A model generated the notes under the pieces. That model saw only the letters and a list, made by a program, of their open reading frames with translations. It ran no database searches and was not told where the DNA came from. The position numbers were made by a program, and so were the translations under genes. Shown here one piece after another: positions 1 through 8,661 of a stretch of DNA of 64,000 nt. Origin of the DNA: a bacterium (GTDB lineage: Bacteria > CSSED10-310 > JAFGSJ01); the NCBI GenBank assembly GCA_016934675.1, contig JAFGSJ010000145.1:1-64000 (forward strand), given 5' to 3'. Positions within the stretch are counted from its first letter, which is position 1, and every line of letters begins with the position of its first letter.

Positions 1-132
1 CAGCAGCGATTCAGTGAATTCCGGTCGTATTTTCAGACCAAGAAGGAGCGAGAGGGCAAGCCGATCCAGTCCTGTCGGGCGGCAGTGTCGGGAGGTCTCC
101 TGGATATCTATTCCTTCCGGAAGCTGACCTGA
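1..132 (+). CDS. Possible 3' end of a gene cut by the window edge
   Basis: Frame 1 is open from the first base to a TGA at 130-132 and would give 43 C-terminal residues, rich in charged residues (KKEREGK) and ending in FRKLT. I recognise no family. One reverse frame is also open over this stretch but has no usable start codon before its upstream stop, which makes the plus-strand reading the better one. The fragment is too short to judge further. Confidence 0.3.
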   Translation, partial: QQRFSEFRSYFQTKKEREGKPIQSCRAAVSGGLLDIYSFRKLT

Positions 133-517
133 GTCATTCTTTTCTTTTCCGTCCGGTCATCCTGAAAATCGTTATCTCGGCTATCTGTTCACAAAATAAT
201 TAACGAAAAATGCTCTTCATTCGAATACAAAGGTATAAGTGTGTCCTCATTAACTGAACTGTCTATCGATGGAGTGGATTTTTCGAACAAAACCTTCGAA
301 CAAAACCATCCATTTTTCATGGGGAGAGAGGTACAGACAAAAAATCTTTTGGAAAAATATTATGTTTAACTGTTCCAATTCCCCTTGTTGAAGGACACGC
401 GGCCTTCAACGAAAATAGTAATGGTCCTGTTTCACGAAGGCAGAAGACACGGGGCGGGCAGGCTGCTGAAACCATCGAAAGCATCCTGTTCCATGTCACA
501 GTATGAGTTTGGGTTTT
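133..517. other. Intergenic region with small repeats, no gene seen
   Basis: No convincing gene lies between the leftmost fragment and the 3' end of the sensor kinase gene. It holds a tandem 13-bp repeat (282-307), a perfect 8-bp inverted repeat GTTGAAGG/CCTTCAAC (387-394 and 403-410), and two CCCAATTCC words near 539-560. The inverted repeat lies about 110 bases beyond the kinase stop and has no following T-run on the minus strand, so I do not call it a terminator. Confidence 0.5.
282..307. repeat. Tandem 13-bp direct repeat
   Basis: TTCGAACAAAACC occurs twice in exact head-to-tail copies, at 282-294 and 295-307. Each copy contains the palindromic core TTCGAA. It could be a pair of protein-binding half-sites or a replication-slippage duplication. 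Nothing nearby decides between the two. Confidence 0.7.
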
Positions 518-1981
518 TCAGAATGATGACTTTTGACTGTCCCAATTCCTTTCCCAATTCCCCTCCCGAATAGGCAGACATATTTCCATTACCAGACCGG
601 AGCCTGTTTCCGGAGCAATAGCGTTCAAGGAACCGCCGTGTTTTTCGACTATTTTACGGGCAATGAACAAGCCGATACCCAGCCCATGATTCTCGGTTTT
701 GCCTTCCGTTGCCTTGTGCTCGTCACTGCTTCGATAAAAGGGCAGGAATATTTTCTCACGTTCATCCGGTCCGAGCCCCGGGCCATAATCACGGACCTTG
801 ATGCTCAATTGCCTGATGGTGCAATCGACTGAAATATCCAACCGGGCAGGTTCACTGGAATAGCGACATCCATTTTCGATCAGGTTCAGGCAAACCCGTT
901 TGATCCGTTCGCGATCGAGCGCCACCAACGGACCGTGCCGCTCAGGCGTAAATGTGATCAGGCAATTGGTTCCGGATGTTTGAGCCTGGGTATTTCTCGA
1001 ATAAGTGTCAATGGCTTGTTGAACGAATTCGACCGCATCTGTCGGTTCGAGATGAAGGATTTCCTGGCCTAAATCGAGCCGTGACAATTCGATCAATTCA
1101 CCGATGAGCCGGTCCATGATTTCAATCTCTTCTGAAATAGCTCGCATTCTGCTTTTCACTGTTTGGTCCTCTGTTTTTTCATCCAGTAACCGGACCAGCA
1201 ATTTCATCCGGGTTAAAGGCGAACGCAGTTCGTGTGATATACTGGCCAGAAACTCGCGTTGACCGGCCAGTAACTCACTTATCCGTCGGGTCATGATCGA
1301 AAATTCACGAGCCAGCATCGAGAATTCATAGATCGAAGAATCTGCCACGGGATGATCGAGTTCCCCCCGGCTGATCCGGTCGACCGAGTCGGCCAAATGA
1401 TACAGGGGACGGGTCAGACGGTGACTGATCCGGTAGATCAGGAAGACAACCCCGATTCCCAGGACCAGGAGCAGGATGATGAAGTGTATGTCCAGGACCC
1501 GGTAGTGGAGCACACGTGGACGATAGAACAGGTAACCCTGCAAGACCTCGTTTCGGTCCCGGACCGGTACAACCATTGCTTGATACATATTAGTCAGCGG
1601 CCGTTGGCTAATCCACTCCAACTTCCTCTTATCGATCCGGACTGACCGGGCCAGGTGGGAATCTGAAGCAGCCCGAAGCAGCCCCTGTGGATCATAGAAA
1701 TTGAACCAACCCTGGTTCTCGGGACCCAGTTTCTGTAACATCCGGCCGAGTTCTACCGGGGAACTATGTGCCTGGAGCATACTGCTCACTTCGTCTGCAA
1801 CTCTTTGTATTTGCTTGGAATAGAGGTCTCGCGTGATCCGATGGACCCTCTTGCCGATAGTCAAATGAAACGAGAAAGCGAGAATGATCAGGGTCAGGAG
1901 GATCAATCCGGTATACGAAAAAAAAAGGTGCACGAGAAGTCTGCGTTTTCGTTTATAGCTCATGCTATCATCCACTTTCAT
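518..1981 (-). CDS. CpxA-like sensor histidine kinase
   Basis: A 487-residue inner-membrane sensor kinase expected to phosphorylate the response regulator encoded just upstream. It has an N-terminal membrane helix (about 15-40), an extracytoplasmic sensor region (about 45-165), a second helix (about 167-184) and a HAMP linker (about 185-240). The dimerisation/phosphoacceptor segment carries the H-box SISHELRSPLTR, with phospho-His at residue 250. The ATPase domain shows an N box (LIENGCRYS), a G1 box (VRDYGPGLG) and a G2 box (GLGIGLFIARKIVEKHGG). The order periplasmic LTXXQ protein, regulator, kinase, and the single short periplasmic loop, are those of the Cpx envelope-stress system. Start is the first ATG; a second ATG six codons on has an equally weak ribosome site. 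The 142-base gap to the regulator gene shows no clear terminator, so co-transcription is likely. The signal sensed is unknown. Confidence 0.92.
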   Translation of the reverse strand: MKVDDSMSYKRKRRLLVHLFFSYTGLILLTLIILAFSFHLTIGKRVHRITRDLYSKQIQRVADEVSSMLQAHSSPVELGRMLQKLGPENQGWFNFYDPQGLLRAASDSHLARSVRIDKRKLEWISQRPLTNMYQAMVVPVRDRNEVLQGYLFYRPRVLHYRVLDIHFIILLLVLGIGVVFLIYRISHRLTRPLYHLADSVDRISRGELDHPVADSSIYEFSMLAREFSIMTRRISELLAGQREFLASISHELRSPLTRMKLLVRLLDEKTEDQTVKSRMRAISEEIEIMDRLIGELIELSRLDLGQEILHLEPTDAVEFVQQAIDTYSRNTQAQTSGTNCLITFTPERHGPLVALDRERIKRVCLNLIENGCRYSSEPARLDISVDCTIRQLSIKVRDYGPGLGPDEREKIFLPFYRSSDEHKATEGKTENHGLGIGLFIARKIVEKHGGSLNAIAPETGSGLVMEICLPIREGNWERNWDSQKSSF

Positions 1982-2123
1982 ACCATATCCGCATCAAGCG
2001 TAAAACTTCTTTTAGGGCCAGCTGAGTTAGCTAAGGTCAGTATTCCCCCATGAACCATTTGGGCGGTTGAAGCTGAGTTATCTCTAAACCTGACAATTAC
2101 AATGAAATGCTGGTTTGCCATTT

Positions 2124-2837
2124 CTAGATGTCCTCTGACCGTTCGGTGAAAACATAGCCCACACCCCAGACTGTTTTAATATAATGCGGTTTTTTGGGAT
2201 CATCCTCGATTTTCTGCCGTAAGCGACTGATATGGACATCGATTGAGCGATCGAACGGCAGATAATCACGACCGCTCAGGACATCCAATAACCGGTTTCG
2301 GCTCAAAACGATCCCTTTGTTTTTTATCAAAAACGTCAAGAGTTCGAATTCCGCGCCGGTTAACTCAAGCTGTCGACCGGCCCGTATTACGGTCCTGCGC
2401 TCGAGTTGCACGACCAAGTCCCCGGCTATAAGTGGATTCGCACTCTTTTCTGTCGAGACACCGGAACTGACTGCACGACGGCGCAACACCGCTTTGATCC
2501 GGGCCACCAGTTCCCGCGGTTCAAAGGGTTTGGGCATATAATCGTCCGCACCTAACTCCAGACCAACGATCCGATCTGAGGTATCACCCCGTGCAGTCAG
2601 CATAATCACCGGCACATCCGATACTTTTCGGAGACGACGGCAGACCTCGAAGCCATCCAGACCCGGCATCATTATGTCAAGTACCACCAGGTCGCAGCCT
2701 CGCTGTTCGAAGAACCGCAAACCCTCGATCGGCGTAGAAGCGGTCACGATCTCCAAATCATAATCGGTCAGATATTGTTCGAGCAGCGCGAGCAATCTCA
2801 CATCATCATCAATGATCAAGACCTTGTTTTTTGTCAT
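2124..2837 (-). CDS. OmpR/CpxR-family response regulator
   Basis: A 237-residue DNA-binding response regulator. The receiver domain (about 1-120) has the acidic pocket IIDDD at 8-12, phosphoacceptor Asp54 in VVLDIMMPG, the conserved Thr in MLTARG and Lys in MPKPFEPRE. The C-terminal winged helix (about 135-235) ends in the family signature HISRLRQKIEDD and the VWGVGYVF hairpin. It is the obvious partner of the kinase downstream and the LTXXQ periplasmic protein upstream. A perfect CpxR-type GTAAA-N5-GTAAA box in the promoter region of that periplasmic gene suggests that this regulator controls its own operon. Calling it CpxR by orthology rather than by analogy would need a phylogeny. Confidence 0.93.
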   Translation of the reverse strand: MTKNKVLIIDDDVRLLALLEQYLTDYDLEIVTASTPIEGLRFFEQRGCDLVVLDIMMPGLDGFEVCRRLRKVSDVPVIMLTARGDTSDRIVGLELGADDYMPKPFEPRELVARIKAVLRRRAVSSGVSTEKSANPLIAGDLVVQLERRTVIRAGRQLELTGAEFELLTFLIKNKGIVLSRNRLLDVLSGRDYLPFDRSIDVHISRLRQKIEDDPKKPHYIKTVWGVGYVFTERSEDI

Positions 2838-2922
2838 GAAAGCGACCCATCACTCTTCGAGTGCAACAATCGTTCCGCGATTCTCGTTTCACAAGATGAT
2901 CCTGCCATACCGGAATAAAATA

Positions 2923-2959
2923 ACACGGAGAGGGCCAAGAAAACAAGCCTTCTCCGTGT
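2923..2959 (-). terminator. Hairpin between periplasmic protein gene and regulator gene
   Basis: Bases 2923-2935 pair with 2947-2959 (ACACGGAGAGGGC against GCCTTCTCCGTGT), giving 13 pairs with a single G-T wobble and an 11-base loop. On the minus strand it starts 20 bases after the stop of the LTXXQ gene and is followed by the T-rich run TTATTTTATT. It looks like an intrinsic terminator or attenuator that would make the abundant periplasmic protein outnumber the two signalling proteins. It could instead protect the upstream message from 3' decay. Confidence 0.6.
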
Positions 2960-2978
2960 AGTGGTAATCGGTTCTGAT

Positions 2979-3464
2979 TTAATTGTCCATCATACAAGGT
3001 CCATGACCGCGATGCTGTTCATGTAATTCCTCAATTCTCAGGATGAGCTGATTTCGCTGTTCCGACGTCAGGACTTGCTGGAATTCGAGGACCTGGTCCA
3101 GCACTTTCAATGCTGTTTGACGATGGTGCTCGATTTTGTTGTCGATCAGGTTCGTAAGAGCTTCCCGATTTGGAGTGTCCCTATGTAATTCAGCCATGAT
3201 CATGTGTCCGGTTGCTTCATGATCAGCCATTCCCTGGTCAAGTTCCTGCCAGATTGTCTCGACTATCGCATCCGCTTTGGCCCGCTGATTTTCATCCAAT
3301 CCACGACTATTGAGTTCCTTGTCGATCCTGAATTCGATGAATTCACGCATCATCTGCCTATGCGGGCCTCCAGCCTGATACGCATTAAAAGCATAAATGA
3401 CACTCGATACGACCAATCCCAAACTCACAACACCAAGCCCCAGTAAAACTCTCTTTCTGGTCAT
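2979..3464 (-). CDS. Spy/CpxP-like LTXXQ periplasmic stress protein
   Basis: A 161-residue exported protein. It begins with a basic MTRKR, then a hydrophobic segment (about residues 6-25) acting as signal peptide or anchor, followed by a highly charged helical body with a His- and Met-rich character. LTSEQR near the C-terminus matches the LTXXQ signature of Spy/CpxP, and GLDENQR earlier is a second, looser copy. Family members are periplasmic chaperones or inhibitors of the Cpx sensor, and metal-binding relatives exist; the terminal HRGHGPCMM could bind metal. I chose the ATG at 3464 over an upstream extension because AAAAAGGAGG lies eight bases before it and the signal peptide follows at once. 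The gene heads the kinase/regulator operon, the expected place for a feedback inhibitor. Confidence 0.82.
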   Translation of the reverse strand: MTRKRVLLGLGVVSLGLVVSSVIYAFNAYQAGGPHRQMMREFIEFRIDKELNSRGLDENQRAKADAIVETIWQELDQGMADHEATGHMIMAELHRDTPNREALTNLIDNKIEHHRQTALKVLDQVLEFQQVLTSEQRNQLILRIEELHEQHRGHGPCMMDN

Positions 3465-3551
3465 CACTGACCTCCTTTTTGAAAAGGTTAAAGTTAATGG
3501 TTTCACTGCTAACAACATAAGCTTCAGGTTTTGCGGAACTATGTCCCAAAT

Positions 3552-3566
3552 GTAAAAAAGTGTAAA
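3552..3566. promoter_or_regulatory. Perfect CpxR-type box GTAAA-N5-GTAAA
   Basis: The plus strand reads GTAAA AAAGT GTAAA, exactly the tandem half-sites and spacing of the enterobacterial CpxR consensus. It lies in the 249-base control region between the divergent LTXXQ gene (start 3464) and the molybdenum hydroxylase operon (start 3714), about 90 bases upstream of the first and 150 upstream of the second. With a CpxR-like regulator in the same operon, autoregulation is the natural inference. Whether the oxidoreductase operon is also affected is open. Confidence 0.65.
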
Positions 3567-3713
3567 TTGAGTTTCTTCTTCAACTTCCAATCTTGGCTTA
3601 GTTCTGTTATGATGGTAACAGATTCCGAGAAGAACGCAGGCAAAACGCATTGCACACTGTGGCGGAAAGCCGGTTTGGCCCTTTCGGGTCCTACGGGGGA
3701 AACAGGTGAAGTA

Positions 3714-4541
3714 ATGAATGAGTTGCGGTGGTATTATCCGGACAGTTTGGACCAGGTGCCATCATTGCTGGATCGGGAAGATGCAGTACCGTGTGGTGGC
3801 AACACACTGCTTTTGCGGACAGGATTAAAACGGGTCAAGGGTTTGATCAGTCTGACCAAATTAGGCTTGCATAGCTGGGAAAGCAATGACGAGTTCTATC
3901 GTGTCGGAGCGACCATGACTTATGGCGGGCTTGTGTCTCAATTATTGAAATACGAACCGGACTCGATCCTGGTCAAATCGTTGAGCCAGGCTGCTTCGTG
4001 TCCTTTACGGAACCGGATCACGCTGGGCGGCAGTCTGGCTTCGTTTCCGATTTGGTCCGACCTGGTCGGACCGCTGCTGGCACTCGAAGCTTCAGTCGAA
4101 CTGATCGGTCGTCATTCCGGCGAATTTCCGGTCAGTGACTATGTTTCATCAGTCGATCTGAGACGTGCTAGCCTAATAACCGGATTGCGTCTCAAACGTG
4201 TTCCCTGGCAATCGTATTATTACCGCTGCGGGCGAACAGTGAGTGACCATTCGAGTTTCAATGTGAGCCTGCTCTGGCGGACCGTTAATTTCCCTGAAAT
4301 AGCGGACATTCGAATCGTGTTGGTCGGCACACGCCGGAAGTATCGTCGGCTCGACCGGCTCGAACAGTATCTGCGGGGTCTGCGAATCGATGAACTCCGG
4401 GGTGAGTCCTTGGTGCGTGATCTCGAACTTCCGTTCAGTAGCTCGAATGTGGGCAGCGCCGATTACACGGCCGAAATGGCCCGACGCGAACTGGCCCGTG
4501 CCCTGGACCGGATCGGGCAGGAGGGACACTATGGAGAGTAA
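3714..4541 (+). CDS. FAD-binding subunit of a molybdenum hydroxylase
   Basis: A 275-residue protein of the FAD_binding_5/CO-dehydrogenase flavoprotein C-terminal family (xanthine dehydrogenase medium subunit, E. coli YgfM-like). It would pass electrons from the 2Fe-2S subunit to FAD and on to an acceptor. The segment CPLRNRITLGGSLAS corresponds to the family's IRNxATxGGN FAD site but is divergent: Ser replaces the usual Asn. Length is slightly below the usual 280-295. The start at 3714 was preferred to an upstream extension to 3531 because MNELRWYYPDSL is the normal family N-terminus and the extension resembles no domain. Its stop overlaps the start of the next gene by 11 bases, so the subunits are translationally coupled. 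It opens a five-gene operon running to 11838. Confidence 0.88.
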   Translation: MNELRWYYPDSLDQVPSLLDREDAVPCGGNTLLLRTGLKRVKGLISLTKLGLHSWESNDEFYRVGATMTYGGLVSQLLKYEPDSILVKSLSQAASCPLRNRITLGGSLASFPIWSDLVGPLLALEASVELIGRHSGEFPVSDYVSSVDLRRASLITGLRLKRVPWQSYYYRCGRTVSDHSSFNVSLLWRTVNFPEIADIRIVLVGTRRKYRRLDRLEQYLRGLRIDELRGESLVRDLELPFSSSNVGSADYTAEMARRELARALDRIGQEGHYGE

Positions 4542-4998
4542 CTTCATCATCAATGAGCGACCGGTCGTTTTAGACTTCGATCCACGGGCCACTCTACTCG
4601 ATACTTTACGGGCCCACGGTTACACTGAGGTAAAGAAGGGCTGTGCCGAGGGCATGTGCGGTTCCTGCCTGGTTCTGCTAGAAGACAAGCCGGTCAATGC
4701 CTGCCAGGTCCTGACTGCCACGATCGTGGGACAGCGGATCACTACCATTGCGGGTCTGGGTGACATTCATCATCCCCATCTCATTCAGCAGGCTTTTGTA
4801 GAAACCGGAGCGGTCCAGTGCGGTTTTTGCACACCGGGCATGGTCCTGGCCAGTTATGCCCTTTTAACAGCCAACACCAGTCCGACTGAAGCGGAAATTT
4901 GTGCGGCCCTTGACGGCAATCTGTGCCGCTGCACGGGTTATGTCAAGATTATCGAGGCGGTCAAGTTGGCCGCTCGAAGGATGGCAGAGCATGACTGA
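4531..4998 (+). CDS. 2Fe-2S subunit of a molybdenum hydroxylase
   Basis: A 155-residue two-cluster iron-sulfur subunit (xanthine dehydrogenase/CO dehydrogenase small subunit type). The plant-type ferredoxin domain ligates the first cluster with Cys38, Cys43, Cys46 and Cys58. The helical domain ligates the second with Cys97, Cys100 (CGFCTPG), Cys132 and Cys134 (CRCTG). All eight ligands are present. The start ATG at 4531 puts FIINERPV at the N-terminus as in relatives; longer in-frame extension runs only through the upstream gene. It overlaps the Mo-subunit gene by eight bases. It carries electrons from the molybdopterin centre to the FAD subunit. The substrate cannot be read from this subunit. 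Confidence 0.95.
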   Translation: MESNFIINERPVVLDFDPRATLLDTLRAHGYTEVKKGCAEGMCGSCLVLLEDKPVNACQVLTATIVGQRITTIAGLGDIHHPHLIQQAFVETGAVQCGFCTPGMVLASYALLTANTSPTEAEICAALDGNLCRCTGYVKIIEAVKLAARRMAEHD

Positions 4999-7315
4999 TT
5001 ATAAAACGGTAGGCACATCAGTCCCCAAAATGGACAGCCTGGCCCTGGCTACGGGCCGTGAAAAATTCGTGGATGATTATGATCTCGGCCCGGTCCTGTA
5101 CCTGGCCTTGCTTTATTCGCCCCATGCCTTTGCCCGGATCGTTTCCCTGGACGAGAGTGAAGCCCGGTCTCTACCGGGCGTGGTTGATATTTACTCGTAC
5201 CAGAATGTGCCGGCCGTGCTTCACACCACAGCCGGTCAGGGTTATCCGGAACCGTCGCCCTACGACAACGTGCTTTTCGATGACACGGTCCGTTTTGTGG
5301 GTGACCGGGTAGCCATGGTTGCGGCAGAAAATCAGGCTACAGCCCTGCGTGCTCTCGATTTAATCAAAGTAGATTACGAGGTGTTCGAACCGCTTTTTGA
5401 TCCGGAAAAGGCCCAGGAGCCTGGTGCACCCCGTATCGCCAGACCGGACGTTTATGCACCCTTGCCTGTGGCTTACCGGCCGGAGCAGAACGTAGCCGCC
5501 GAGGTCATGATCGATATCGGCAATTGTGAACAGGGCTTTGCCCAGGCCGATCATATCGAGGAACATGTGTATCGGACCCAATATGCCTCGCATTGTGCTC
5601 TGGAACCGCACGCAGCTGCAGCTTATTATGATGAACGGGGCCGTCTGGTTATCCTGTCGACCACGCAGGTCCCTTTTCATGCCCGACGCATTGTCAGTAT
5701 GGTCCTGGGTATTCCAATCAGGCACATCCGCGTGATCAAACCGCGGATCGGTGGTGGTTTCGGCGGTAAACAGGAGGTGTTTCTCGAATTGCTGGTGGCC
5801 TTATGCACCTCGCGGACCAAGCGTTCCTCGAAAATTGTGTTGAATCGTGGTGAAGTTTTTGTTTCGAGCCGGACTCGCCACCCGATGCGCATTCGCCTGA
5901 AAACCGGTTTCAAAGACGACGGGACCATAACGGCCCTCGAAATGGATGCGTTAATGAATACAGGGGCGTACGGTTCGCATGCTCTGACCGTGCTATCCAA
6001 TGCCGGCTCGAAGGTCTTGCCTCTGTTCAATAAAATCCAGAATATCTCCTTTCTGGGTCGCTCGGTTTATACCAATCTGCCGGTCGGGGGTGCTTATCGC
6101 GGTTACGGCGCAACCCAGAGTTATTTCGGCTACAATCAGCAGATCGATATGATTGCTCGGAGATCGGGTCAGGATGTGCTCGATTACATCAGCCACTGGC
6201 ATATCAAAACCGGCGAAACCTCACCCATTTTTGAAGTACTCGGCGAGGGCAAGGAAGGTGTCAGTCAATATATCAAATCCGCTCAACTCGGTCCTTGTCT
6301 GGAGCGAGGCGCCCGTGAAATCGGCTGGTCGGCCAAACGTGGCCGGCGGATCAGAAACGGTGATTGGGTCAAGGGTGTAGGCGTAGCGGTGGCCATGCAG
6401 GGTTCGGGCATTCCCCGGGTCGATCTGGCCGCCGTGTCCATGAAAATGAATGAAGACGGTTCGTTCAATATGCTCATGGGGGCAACCGATATTGGCACGG
6501 GCTCGGACACGGTCCTGGCTCAGATAGCCGCGGAAGTGCTTCACGTGCCGGTCGGGAACATGATCGTGCTCTCTTCTGATACCGACCTGACCCCGTTCGA
6601 TGTCGGCGCCTATGCTTCATCGACCACCTATGTTTCGGGAAATGCTGTCAAGCGGTGTGCCGAGAAAATTAGGGACCAGATACTGGAAGTGGCGGCCGTA
6701 CTTTTGAAGAGTGACCCTGGTGGGCTTGAACTGACCGAAGCTGCGGTCAGGGACCGATCGAGCGGCCGGGAAACGAGTTACGCCGAGATTTGTCGCCAGG
6801 CCCTGTACGTGGCGGACCAGTTTCAGATACAAGCCGAGGCGTCTTATTACGGCACGGAGTCGCCACCACCGTTCATCGCCCAGTTCGCCGAAGTCGACGT
6901 CGATATCAGGACCGGTGTTTTGGCAGTTCGTGAATTTGTATCCGTGGTTGATTGCGGTCAACCGATCAATCCCAGGCTGGCCGAGGGCCAGGTCGAGGGG
7001 GCAGTTGTCAACGGTCTGAGTTACGCTCTTGTTGAGGAGTATCTTTTCAACGAGTCGGGTCGCATGACTAATCCCACTTTCTGGGACTATAAGATTTATG
7101 GTGTTCGTGACCTGCCGCGTTTAAAAACGATCATAGTCAGCTCGAATGAAGAAACCGGTCCGTTTGGGGCTAAATCGGTCGGTGAAATTGCGATCAATGG
7201 TCCCCTGCCCGCCATTGCAAATGCCGTTTTTGACGCGACTGGCGTCCGGTTGTTCGAAGCGCCATTCACCCGGGAAAAAGTATTCAGAAGATTTCAGGAA
7301 GAGGGCCTGCAATGA
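4991..7315 (+). CDS. Molybdopterin-binding catalytic subunit of a xanthine dehydrogenase-type hydroxylase
   Basis: A 774-residue catalytic subunit with the aldehyde oxidase/xanthine dehydrogenase a/b hammerhead (about 10-125) followed by the Mo-cofactor domain. Visible motifs are GGGFGGK at 254-260, GAYRGYGATQ (its Arg matches the conserved AYRGFG loop), and PFGAKSVGE near the C-terminus, whose Glu732 corresponds to the essential catalytic glutamate. Family members hydroxylate purines, aldehydes or other N-heterocycles. Neighbours (cyclic amidohydrolase and YgfK) point to purine or a related heterocycle. The ATG at 4991 overlaps the 2Fe-2S stop and gives the normal MTDYKTVGTSVPK start. The stop overlaps the next start in the pattern ATGA. 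No maturation factor (XdhC-like) or nucleotidyltransferase for the cofactor is in the window. Confidence 0.93.
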   Translation: MTDYKTVGTSVPKMDSLALATGREKFVDDYDLGPVLYLALLYSPHAFARIVSLDESEARSLPGVVDIYSYQNVPAVLHTTAGQGYPEPSPYDNVLFDDTVRFVGDRVAMVAAENQATALRALDLIKVDYEVFEPLFDPEKAQEPGAPRIARPDVYAPLPVAYRPEQNVAAEVMIDIGNCEQGFAQADHIEEHVYRTQYASHCALEPHAAAAYYDERGRLVILSTTQVPFHARRIVSMVLGIPIRHIRVIKPRIGGGFGGKQEVFLELLVALCTSRTKRSSKIVLNRGEVFVSSRTRHPMRIRLKTGFKDDGTITALEMDALMNTGAYGSHALTVLSNAGSKVLPLFNKIQNISFLGRSVYTNLPVGGAYRGYGATQSYFGYNQQIDMIARRSGQDVLDYISHWHIKTGETSPIFEVLGEGKEGVSQYIKSAQLGPCLERGAREIGWSAKRGRRIRNGDWVKGVGVAVAMQGSGIPRVDLAAVSMKMNEDGSFNMLMGATDIGTGSDTVLAQIAAEVLHVPVGNMIVLSSDTDLTPFDVGAYASSTTYVSGNAVKRCAEKIRDQILEVAAVLLKSDPGGLELTEAAVRDRSSGRETSYAEICRQALYVADQFQIQAEASYYGTESPPPFIAQFAEVDVDIRTGVLAVREFVSVVDCGQPINPRLAEGQVEGAVVNGLSYALVEEYLFNESGRMTNPTFWDYKIYGVRDLPRLKTIIVSSNEETGPFGAKSVGEIAINGPLPAIANAVFDATGVRLFEAPFTREKVFRRFQEEGLQ

Positions 7316-8655
7316 TCATCAAGAATGGTCTGGTGGTCCTGCCCGGCAAAAAGGGTCCGGAACAGCTCGATCTGAAAATCGAGCGAGGTCGGATCTCGGG
7401 AATCGGGACTTTCACTGATGAGTATGACCTGATCGATGCCCGCGGATGTCTTGTTTTGCCTGGTGCGATCGATGCTCATGTTCATTTTAACGAGCCGGGT
7501 TACACGCAACGCGAGGATTTTTTCCACGGCTCCTGTGCTGCGGCGGCCGGTGGTGTCACCCTGGTGATCGATATGCCCTGCACCTCGGACCCGCCGGTAA
7601 CGGACCGGGCGGCCCTCGATTACAAACTCAGCCGGATTGGTCCACAGGCTGTCGTTGATTTCGGTTTATTTGGCGGTGTTTCGGGGCAATCATATCAGCA
7701 GGGCTATGATGAATGCATGACCGAGTTGGCCGAGCACGTGCTCGGTTTCAAGACCTATTTTATTTCAGGCATGGAGACCTTCTCGCATCTTAATCTCGGC
7801 CAGTTCGAGCAGGTACTGCACAAGGCCCGGGAGTTGAGTGTGCCTGTCTTGCTCCATGCTGAGGATTTCTGGTACGTCAAGGCTGCGACCAGCGTGGCCC
7901 AGACCCAGGGGAAAGCCCCACGCGATTGGTACAATTCCCGTCCCGAAATCTCGGAAACATTGGCTGTAGCTCATGCAGTCATGCTATCTAACGCCTGTGA
8001 TGCCCCGCTCCATATCGTGCATGTCGGTACGGCTGAAGCGGCCGAACTGGTCCAGGGCCCACGAGTGACCTGCGAAACAGCCCCACATTATCTCTGTTTT
8101 GACCTAAACGATTTCGAACAGCTCGGTGCTCCGCTCAAGGTGGCACCATCCCTGAAAACTGCCGGTAACAGTGAGCGACTTTGGCAATTATTGAAAAAGG
8201 GCACGATCGATTTCGTGGCCTCGGACCACGCGCCCTGCCCGCCCGAAGCCAAGCAGACCGGCTCGATCTGGACCGATTACGCTGGCATTGCCGGGACTGA
8301 AACTATGCTGCCCTACCTTTTTTCCGAAGGCTATCTGGCCGGAAAAATCGACCTCGAACAACTGGTCAGGATCAGCTCGACCAACGCAGCCCGGAGATAC
8401 GGCCTGGACAACAGAAAAGGGGCCATCGCCCTGGGTTTCGATGCAGACCTCGTCCTGATCGATCCCAAACGTGACTGGACAGTGGACGCCCATTCTTTTC
8501 AGTCAAAAGGGCGAGTTAGCCCATTCCAGGGAAAAATCTTTCGGGGAGTGATCACCCAGACCATTCTGAGAGGTACCGTGATCTATGATCATGATCGGGG
8601 TATTATGGTCCAGCCCGGTCAGGGCCGATACATTCGACGAATCGCTACAGAATAA
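7312..8655 (+). CDS. Cyclic amidohydrolase (hydantoinase/allantoinase/dihydroorotase type)
   Basis: A 447-residue binuclear metal hydrolase that opens cyclic amide rings. The metal site can be followed through the sequence: His56 and His58 in DAHVHF, the carbamylated Lys147 in GFKTYF, His182 in LLHAED, His237 in HIVHVG and Asp305 in ASDHAP. The loop FNEPGYTQREDF after the first motif resembles allantoinase more than the dihydroorotase RDPG loop. Terminal composite-domain strands (ADLVLIDP) complete the fold. The gene overlaps the Mo-hydroxylase stop by four bases and is followed six bases later by the YgfK-like gene, so it acts in the same pathway. In urate-degrading clusters an HyuA-type hydantoinase occupies this position. 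Allantoin, hydantoins or dihydropyrimidines are possible substrates; the sequence alone does not decide. Confidence 0.88.
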   Translation: MIIKNGLVVLPGKKGPEQLDLKIERGRISGIGTFTDEYDLIDARGCLVLPGAIDAHVHFNEPGYTQREDFFHGSCAAAAGGVTLVIDMPCTSDPPVTDRAALDYKLSRIGPQAVVDFGLFGGVSGQSYQQGYDECMTELAEHVLGFKTYFISGMETFSHLNLGQFEQVLHKARELSVPVLLHAEDFWYVKAATSVAQTQGKAPRDWYNSRPEISETLAVAHAVMLSNACDAPLHIVHVGTAEAAELVQGPRVTCETAPHYLCFDLNDFEQLGAPLKVAPSLKTAGNSERLWQLLKKGTIDFVASDHAPCPPEAKQTGSIWTDYAGIAGTETMLPYLFSEGYLAGKIDLEQLVRISSTNAARRYGLDNRKGAIALGFDADLVLIDPKRDWTVDAHSFQSKGRVSPFQGKIFRGVITQTILRGTVIYDHDRGIMVQPGQGRYIRRIATE

Positions 8656-8661
8656 CTCATA

